NCBI GenBank assembly: GCA_015658965.1
Contig: DQNX01000093.1
Location: forward strand, 1 to 10,102
Length of the DNA stretch: 10,102 nucleotides
Direction: 5' to 3'
DNA from: Gammaproteobacteria bacterium
GTDB lineage: Bacteria; Pseudomonadota; Gammaproteobacteria; PS1; Pseudothioglobaceae
Shown here: positions 5,328-10,102 of the stretch, one piece after another
How the letters are laid out: each line of letters opens with the position of its first letter
How positions within the stretch are numbered: position 1 is the stretch's first letter
Notes under the pieces: generated by a model
What the model was told of the DNA's origin: nothing
Seen by the model: the letters and a program-made list of their open reading frames with translations, nothing else
Databases searched by the model: none
Position numbers and translations under genes: made by a program

Positions 5328-6059
5328 ATGACTGAAAGATTACAAAAACTTATTGCTACTGCTGGTTATGGCTCACGTCGTTGGGCAGAGCGTCTAATTG
5401 AACAAGGTCGTATTGAGGTTAATAACAAGACGGCCAATATTGGCGATAAATGCAACATTACCGATAGGGTAAAAATTGACGGCCGAACAATTGACCTTGA
5501 GCGTTATAGCGAAGAAGAAACTAAAGTCTTGATTCTTAACAAGCAGGCTGGCGTTATTTGCTCCAACAAAGATGAAGAGGGGCGCAAGAGTGTTTACGAC
5601 TTATTACCCAAAGAATCACGCTGGGTGATGGTGGGGCGTTTAGACCTTAATACTTCGGGCTTGTTGCTATTTACCAATAACGGTGATTTGGCCAATAAAC
5701 TCATGCACCCATCTTCACAAATTGATCGTGAATATGCGGTGCGTGTGCTTGGTCAAGTAGAGCAAGAAGATTTGAAAAAACTCACTGAAGGGATTGAGCT
5801 TGATGATGGCTTTGCCAAATTTAATCGTGTTACTGCAGGCGGTGGTGAAGGTGCTAATCGTTGGTATAAGGTGGTGCTTAAAGAGGGTAGAAAGCGCGAA
5901 GTTAGACGTCTTTGGGAGGCGTTAGGCTTCAAAGTATCACGCTTAATCCGTGTGCGTTTTGGTGAAATTCGACTGCCAGAGCGACTCAGAGCCAATCAAT
6001 TTGATTATCTTAAGCCTGGACAGGTTAATTTATTACTTCGATCGGTCAAGTTGAAATAG
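5328..6059 (+). CDS. rluB: 23S rRNA pseudouridine synthase, RluB-type
   Basis: A 243-residue RsuA/RluB/E/F-family enzyme; RluB converts U2605 of 23S rRNA to pseudouridine. An N-terminal S4 RNA-binding domain covers about residues 2-50 (RLQKLIATAGYGSRRWAERL). The catalytic motif GRLDLNTSGLLL is at 103-114 with the nucleophile D106. The RluB-like stretch EGRKREVRRLWEALGF (186-201) is followed by VSRLIRVRFGEIRLP. E. coli RluB has a longer basic C-terminal tail that is absent here, as in many bacteria. The start is ATG 5328, only 20 bases after the trpS terminator, with no Shine-Dalgarno. The assignment to RluB over RluE or RluF rests on the C-terminal motif and is good but not certain. Confidence 0.9.
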   Translation: MTERLQKLIATAGYGSRRWAERLIEQGRIEVNNKTANIGDKCNITDRVKIDGRTIDLERYSEEETKVLILNKQAGVICSNKDEEGRKSVYDLLPKESRWVMVGRLDLNTSGLLLFTNNGDLANKLMHPSSQIDREYAVRVLGQVEQEDLKKLTEGIELDDGFAKFNRVTAGGGEGANRWYKVVLKEGRKREVRRLWEALGFKVSRLIRVRFGEIRLPERLRANQFDYLKPGQVNLLLRSVKLK

Positions 6060-6071
6060 CCATTTTAGGCG

Positions 6072-6100
6072 CTCAAACACTAGACGTGCTCTAGTATAAT
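6072..6100 (+). promoter_or_regulatory. Promoter of ileS-aroB with inverted repeat in the spacer
   Basis: A consensus -10 box, TATAAT, is at 6095-6100. CTCAAA at 6072-6077 lies 17 bases upstream and matches the -35 consensus at three of six positions. Between them ACTAGA (6079-6084) and TCTAGT (6090-6095) form a 6-base inverted repeat with a 5-base centre, a possible operator. Transcription would start near 6107, about 26 A/T-rich bases before ATG 6133. The -10 is convincing; the operator is a guess. Confidence 0.55.
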
Positions 6101-6132
6101 TGCATTTTTAATCTATTATTTTTTAAGCGTTA

Positions 6133-8904
6133 ATGGCTGATTATAAATCCACTTTAAATTTACCCGCAACCAAGGTTGCAATGAAGGCAAACCTTGCTAA
6201 CCGAGAGGGTGGTTTCTTACAAAAATGGCAAGACGATAACCTATATGCACGCATTCGTGAGCATAATCAAGGCAAGCCTAAATTTATCTTGCACGATGGC
6301 CCTCCGTATGCAAATGGCGATATTCATATTGGCCATGCGGTTAATAAAGTTTTAAAAGACATGATTGTTAAATCAAAATCTTTATCTGGTTTTGATGCGC
6401 CGTACGTACCTGGCTGGGATTGCCATGGCTTACCCATTGAGCTTAATGTTGAAAAGAAAAAAGGCAAAGTCGGGGTTAAGATTGATGCCAACACTTTCAG
6501 AGCTGAATGTCGCAAATACGCCGACACTCAAGTCGCCAAGCAAAAACTTGATTTTCAACGTTTGGGAATTTTAGCCGATTGGGACAATCCTTATCTGACT
6601 AAAGACTTTAAATATGAGGCCGATATTGTTCGAGCACTCGGTGAGATTGTTGAAAATGGCCATGTGTCTAAAGGCTTTAAACCGGTGCATTGGTGCACCG
6701 AGTGTGGTTCGGCATTAGCTGAGGCTGAAGTTGAATATCAAGACAAACGCTCCGATGCCATCGATGTTAAATTCAAATTCGTTGATGATTCATTGTTCGG
6801 TGTTGATAAACCAGTATCGCTGGTTATTTGGACCACCACGCCTTGGACGTTACCTGCCAATGAAGCCGTGGCATTACACCCCGATTTAGAGTATGTATTG
6901 GCCGATGTTGGTAATGAGTATTATTTGTTGGCACAAGCTTTGGCCGAGAATGCACTTTCACGTTACGGCATTGAAAATGCCAGCATTAGTGAACAGACTT
7001 TTTCAGGCAGTGAGATTGAAGGGTTAATCGTTCAACACCCATTTTATGACAAACAAGTGCCAGTTATTTTAGGCGATCACGTCACCACTGAAGCGGGTAC
7101 GGGTGCAGTACATACGGCGCCAGCGCACGGCCAAGAAGACTATGTGGTCGGGCTGAAGTACAATTTGCCAGTAGATTGTCCAGTCGATGGGCGTGGGGTA
7201 TTTTTTAAAGATACTGAGCTTTTAGGTGGACAATTTATTTTTAAGGCAAATGCCTCGGTGGTTGAAATTCTTGAAAACAGTAACACCCTGGTGAAACATG
7301 AGTCGTTAGAGCATTCATACCCTCATTGTTGGCGTCATAAAGCACCGGTTATTTTTAGAGCGACGCCGCAGTGGTTTATCTCTATGCAACAAAATGGCTT
7401 GAGAGACAATGTCAATATCGAGATTCCGAAGGTAGAATGGATTCCAGATTGGGGTAAAAAACGCATTGAGCTCATGGTCGGTAATCGCCCAGATTGGTGT
7501 ATTTCTCGCCAACGATTTTGGGGTGTGCCAATTACCTTGTTTGTACACAAACAAACCGGCGAATTACACCCTAACACCAAAGCCTTATTTGCTGAAGTTT
7601 CTGCCAAAATTGAACAAGGTGGTATTGAAGCATGGTTTGAATCTGACATTACAGATTTCTTAACTGAAGACGCCGCTGATTACGACAAAACCACCGACAC
7701 CCTTGATGTCTGGTTTGATTCAGGTGTTTCTCATTATGCAGTATTAAAGGCCAGAGAGGGCTTGTCTGCTGTGGCTGACTTGTATTTAGAGGGCTCTGAT
7801 CAGCACCGTGGCTGGTTTCAATCTTCACTGATTTCATCTTGCGCCATTAATGGCAAAGCACCTTATAGACAAGTGCTAACACACGGTTTCACCGTGGACA
7901 AAGACGGCAAAAAAATGAGTAAATCGGTGGGTAATGTTATGTCGCCACAAAAAGTGGTGAACAATCTTGGTGCCGATATCTTGCGCTTATGGATTGCCTC
8001 AACAGACTATACCGGCGAGATGACCGTCTCAGATGAAATTTTAAAACGCAGTGCTGATTCATACCGCCGTATTCGTAACACCATTCGCTTTATGTTGGCG
8101 AATATGCAAGGTTTTGAAGTTACTCAACATTTGGTTAAGCAGGAAGACATGCTTGATTTAGACAAATGGATTATGTCTAAAACAGCTGATTTACAAGTGC
8201 AAGTTTTGCAAGGTTACAAGGAATACAATTTCCACCACATCATGCAGTTGATTTTAAATTTCTGTACCAATGATTTGGGCGGGTTTTACTTAGATATTAT
8301 TAAAGATCGTCAATACACCACCGCTGAAAACTCGTTGGCAAGACGCAGTGCACAAAGCGCCCTTTATCATCTTACCCAAGCCATGGTTCGCTGGTTAGTA
8401 CCGGTGCTATCATTTACAGCAGAAGAGATTTGGCAAACCATTGAGGCCGATACCGACCAGAGTATTTTCTTGCAGGAATGGTATCAAGGCTTGAGTGTGG
8501 GTTATGAAAACGAATCGATTGAAACTGCGCGTCAAATCAACCCAGCCATTCGCAAACAAATGGAAGGCATGCGCGCTGACAAGATTATTGGCTCTTCACT
8601 CGACGCTGAAATCGATGTTTATTGTGCGGATAAAATTTACCAATCGTTGTCCAGATTGGGAGATGAACTGCGTTTTGTATTTATCACCTCTTATGCTAGA
8701 ATTCACCCTATCAGCGAACAGACAGAGGATTGTATTGAGGCGGGAGCAGGGGTGATGATTAAGGTTTCAAAAAGTGAACATGAAAAATGTGTTCGTTGTT
8801 GGCATCATCGCGAAGATGTGGCCAGTCATACTGGGCACCCTGAGTTGTGTGGTCGATGTGTTGAAAATATCGATGGCAAGGGTGAAAAAAGGGCTTACGC
8901 GTGA
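6133..8904 (+). CDS. ileS: Isoleucine--tRNA ligase, bacterial type with C-terminal zinc site
   Basis: A 923-residue class Ia synthetase that charges tRNA-Ile and hydrolyses mischarged valine. HIGH is at 65-68 (HIGH, after DGPPYANGDI) and KMSKS at 594-598. The CP1 editing domain includes WTTTPWTLPANEA (from W233) and HTAPAHGQEDY (327-337) with the conserved Asp336. GSDQHRGW at 554-561 is the usual synthetic-site element. The C-terminal zinc-binding cysteines are C886, C889, C906 and C909 (KCVRCWH and LCGRCVEN). Length is close to E. coli IleRS (938), and the zinc tail places it with the mupirocin-sensitive IleRS1 type. No clear Shine-Dalgarno precedes ATG 6133. Its stop overlaps the aroB GTG by four bases. 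lspA, the common downstream partner of ileS, is absent here. Identity is certain. Confidence 0.98.
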   Translation: MADYKSTLNLPATKVAMKANLANREGGFLQKWQDDNLYARIREHNQGKPKFILHDGPPYANGDIHIGHAVNKVLKDMIVKSKSLSGFDAPYVPGWDCHGLPIELNVEKKKGKVGVKIDANTFRAECRKYADTQVAKQKLDFQRLGILADWDNPYLTKDFKYEADIVRALGEIVENGHVSKGFKPVHWCTECGSALAEAEVEYQDKRSDAIDVKFKFVDDSLFGVDKPVSLVIWTTTPWTLPANEAVALHPDLEYVLADVGNEYYLLAQALAENALSRYGIENASISEQTFSGSEIEGLIVQHPFYDKQVPVILGDHVTTEAGTGAVHTAPAHGQEDYVVGLKYNLPVDCPVDGRGVFFKDTELLGGQFIFKANASVVEILENSNTLVKHESLEHSYPHCWRHKAPVIFRATPQWFISMQQNGLRDNVNIEIPKVEWIPDWGKKRIELMVGNRPDWCISRQRFWGVPITLFVHKQTGELHPNTKALFAEVSAKIEQGGIEAWFESDITDFLTEDAADYDKTTDTLDVWFDSGVSHYAVLKAREGLSAVADLYLEGSDQHRGWFQSSLISSCAINGKAPYRQVLTHGFTVDKDGKKMSKSVGNVMSPQKVVNNLGADILRLWIASTDYTGEMTVSDEILKRSADSYRRIRNTIRFMLANMQGFEVTQHLVKQEDMLDLDKWIMSKTADLQVQVLQGYKEYNFHHIMQLILNFCTNDLGGFYLDIIKDRQYTTAENSLARRSAQSALYHLTQAMVRWLVPVLSFTAEEIWQTIEADTDQSIFLQEWYQGLSVGYENESIETARQINPAIRKQMEGMRADKIIGSSLDAEIDVYCADKIYQSLSRLGDELRFVFITSYARIHPISEQTEDCIEAGAGVMIKVSKSEHEKCVRCWHHREDVASHTGHPELCGRCVENIDGKGEKRAYA
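8890..8893 (+). promoter_or_regulatory. Internal ribosome binding site for aroB
   Basis: AGGG, preceded by a run of A, lies within the last ileS codons, 7 bases before GTG 8901. It supports the GTG start and means aroB translation need not depend wholly on ribosomes arriving from ileS. Confidence 0.6.
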
Positions 8905-9980
8905 GAACGCTCAGCCTTGATTTAGCTGAAAAATCTTACCCGATTTACATCAGCCAAGGTTTGCTTTCTCAGGCTGAGTTATTAACAAAACACATCAGTG
9001 GCAAGCAAGTGATGATTGTCACCAACACCACCGTTGCACCGCTTTACCTAGAGCAAGTCAAATCTTTGTTGGGCGATTATCAAATTTCAACAGTGGTTTT
9101 GCCTGATGGCGAACAATACAAAACCCTAGACACGGTTAACTTAATTTTTAGCGCACTATTAGAAGCACGTTTTGATCGGTCTTGTACGCTCGTTGCCTTG
9201 GGTGGTGGTGTGGTTGGTGATATGACAGGCTTTGCTGCAGCAAGCTATCAACGTGGGGTTAGTTTTATTCAAATTCCCACGACTTTATTGTCACAAGTAG
9301 ATTCAAGCGTGGGTGGCAAAACTGGCGTTAACCATACGTTGGGTAAAAACATGATTGGCGCATTTCATCAGCCAAAGTGCGTGGTGATTGATGTGGACAC
9401 ATTAGACACCCTAGATAATCGCCAATATTCAGCGGGTATGGCCGAAGTGATTAAATATGGCTTATTAGGCAATACTGATTTCTTGCATTATTTACAAAAT
9501 AACATTGATGGACTAATGGCCAGAGATAAGGACTTGATTATTGAAGCTGTGTATCAATCTTGTGAAGATAAAGCCAATATCGTGGCGCAAGATGAATTAG
9601 AAGCCGGCAAGCGCGCATTGTTGAATTTTGGACACACCTTTGGTCATGCGATTGAAAATACGTTAGGTTATGGTAATTATCTGCATGGTGAGGCAATTTC
9701 AGTGGGCATGTTGATGGCGGCAAAACTTTCTCAACTTGAGAGTTATTTAGACGTTGATGAGGTTAATGAAATTCAACATTTATTAGAAAAAGCTAATTTA
9801 CCAACCTCCATTAGCGGTAAAATTACTGCTTCTGATTTTATGGCAGCAATGTCAGTTGATAAGAAAGTAATTGATGGTAATATTCGCCTGATTTTGCTAA
9901 AAGAATTAGGCGACGCATTTATCTGTGATGACTATCGGGTCCCGCTTTTAAATCAAGTAATCAATGACTTTTGCCAATAG
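8901..9980 (+). CDS. aroB: 3-dehydroquinate synthase
   Basis: A 359-residue cytoplasmic enzyme of the shikimate pathway that converts DAHP to 3-dehydroquinate using NAD+ and a divalent metal. DGEQYKTLDT (69-78) and the nucleotide-binding ALGGGVVGDMTGF (99-111) are followed by IPTTLLSQVDSSVGGKTGVN (125-144) and the active-site KN at 149-150. The metal ligands fall at E182 (AEVIKYG), H245 (LNFGHTFGHA) and H262 (LHGEAISVG), matching E184, H247 and H264 of the E. coli enzyme. Length agrees with E. coli AroB (362). GTG 8901 overlaps the ileS stop as GTGA, and the translated start MRTLSLDLAEKSYPIYI aligns with the family start. aroK, its usual upstream partner, is not adjacent. Identity is certain. 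Confidence 0.97.
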   Translation: MRTLSLDLAEKSYPIYISQGLLSQAELLTKHISGKQVMIVTNTTVAPLYLEQVKSLLGDYQISTVVLPDGEQYKTLDTVNLIFSALLEARFDRSCTLVALGGGVVGDMTGFAAASYQRGVSFIQIPTTLLSQVDSSVGGKTGVNHTLGKNMIGAFHQPKCVVIDVDTLDTLDNRQYSAGMAEVIKYGLLGNTDFLHYLQNNIDGLMARDKDLIIEAVYQSCEDKANIVAQDELEAGKRALLNFGHTFGHAIENTLGYGNYLHGEAISVGMLMAAKLSQLESYLDVDEVNEIQHLLEKANLPTSISGKITASDFMAAMSVDKKVIDGNIRLILLKELGDAFICDDYRVPLLNQVINDFCQ

Positions 9981-9986
9981 GACAAT

Positions 9987-10102
9987 ATGACAGATACGAA
10001 CAAAGAACCGAAAAAAACTGAAGACGGCGAAGTAATGATTACCTCAAGTATTAGTGATTTAGAAAAAATGCTTGAAGGTGTTGAAAAAAACACCAGCTCC
10101 AA
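9987..10102 (+). CDS. Unrecognised charged protein, 5' part only, third gene of the ileS unit
   Basis: An open frame from ATG 9987 runs 38 codons to the window end. The start lies 6 bases after the aroB stop, with AGGA (9979-9982) overlapping that stop as a close ribosome binding site, so it is probably co-transcribed with ileS-aroB. The visible N-terminus (MTDTNKEPKKTEDGE, then ISDLEKMLEGVEKN) is hydrophilic, rich in Lys, Glu and Asp, and has no signal peptide or membrane segment so far. It includes a likely short helix (SDLEKMLEGVEK). In many gammaproteobacteria aroB is followed by the SPOR-domain gene damX, whose cytoplasmic N-terminus is also charged, but nothing visible identifies this protein as DamX. 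No function is assigned. Confidence 0.6.
   Translation, partial: MTDTNKEPKKTEDGEVMITSSISDLEKMLEGVEKNTSS

Noticed and set aside
7335..7649. Minus-strand open frame of 104 codons inside ileS
   Set aside because: It is antisense to the conserved IleRS core, overlaps another minus-strand frame, and has no recognisable domain.
8495..8755. Plus-strand 86-codon frame inside the ileS C-terminal region
   Set aside because: An out-of-frame shadow of the anticodon-binding domain, without a ribosome site.
1..10102. Search for tRNA, rRNA, CRISPR repeats, insertion sequence ends, defence or toxin-antitoxin genes
   Set aside because: No cloverleaf, spaced repeats, transposase motifs or terminal inverted repeats were seen; nearly all sequence is accounted for by housekeeping genes.

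Overview
The window is a compact, AT-rich stretch of bacterial chromosome carrying housekeeping genes, all on the + strand. The gene complement points to a marine gammaproteobacterium: an outer-membrane porin, an NhaD-type Na+/H+ antiporter, YgfZ, type III pantothenate kinase, a proteobacterial long-form TrpRS, RluB, bacterial-type IleRS and AroB. Low GC, short intergenic gaps and the porin style suggest the sulfur-oxidising SUP05/Thioglobus group or its invertebrate symbionts. That placement is an impression from the sequence, not a test.

Layout. (1) 1-995: a monocistronic porin unit with a palindromic promoter, two 5'-leader hairpins, a strong ribosome binding site, a signal-peptide porin ending in Phe, a 3' hairpin and a strong intrinsic terminator. 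(2) 1049-3215: ygfZ and nhaD, overlapping by 8 bases. (3) 3216-3345: a gap with a nested hairpin and a purine-rich ribosome binding site, leading to coaX (3346-4026). (4) An extended -10 promoter, then trpS (4076-5275) and a terminator that could work in both directions. (5) rluB (5328-6059), which starts only 20 bases after that terminator. (6) A promoter with an inverted repeat, then ileS (6133-8904), aroB (8901-9980, 4-base overlap) and the first 38 codons of an unrecognised gene cut by the window end.

How the genes fit together. Most serve translation (trpS, ileS, rluB) or cofactor and precursor supply (coaX for CoA, aroB for chorismate, ygfZ for Fe-S enzyme maintenance). The porin and NhaD are the cell-envelope functions. 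AroB supplies the chorismate route to tryptophan, the substrate of TrpS, but the two are in different transcription units, so no regulatory link should be inferred.

I found no mobile element, CRISPR array, tRNA, rRNA, toxin-antitoxin pair, defence gene or pseudogene, and nothing that looks like a new multi-gene system. The points most worth a second look are the structured leader and palindromic promoter of the porin, the four-cysteine Fe-S-type motif in TrpRS, the overlap-coupled ileS-aroB pair, and the short non-Shine-Dalgarno leaders of trpS and ileS.
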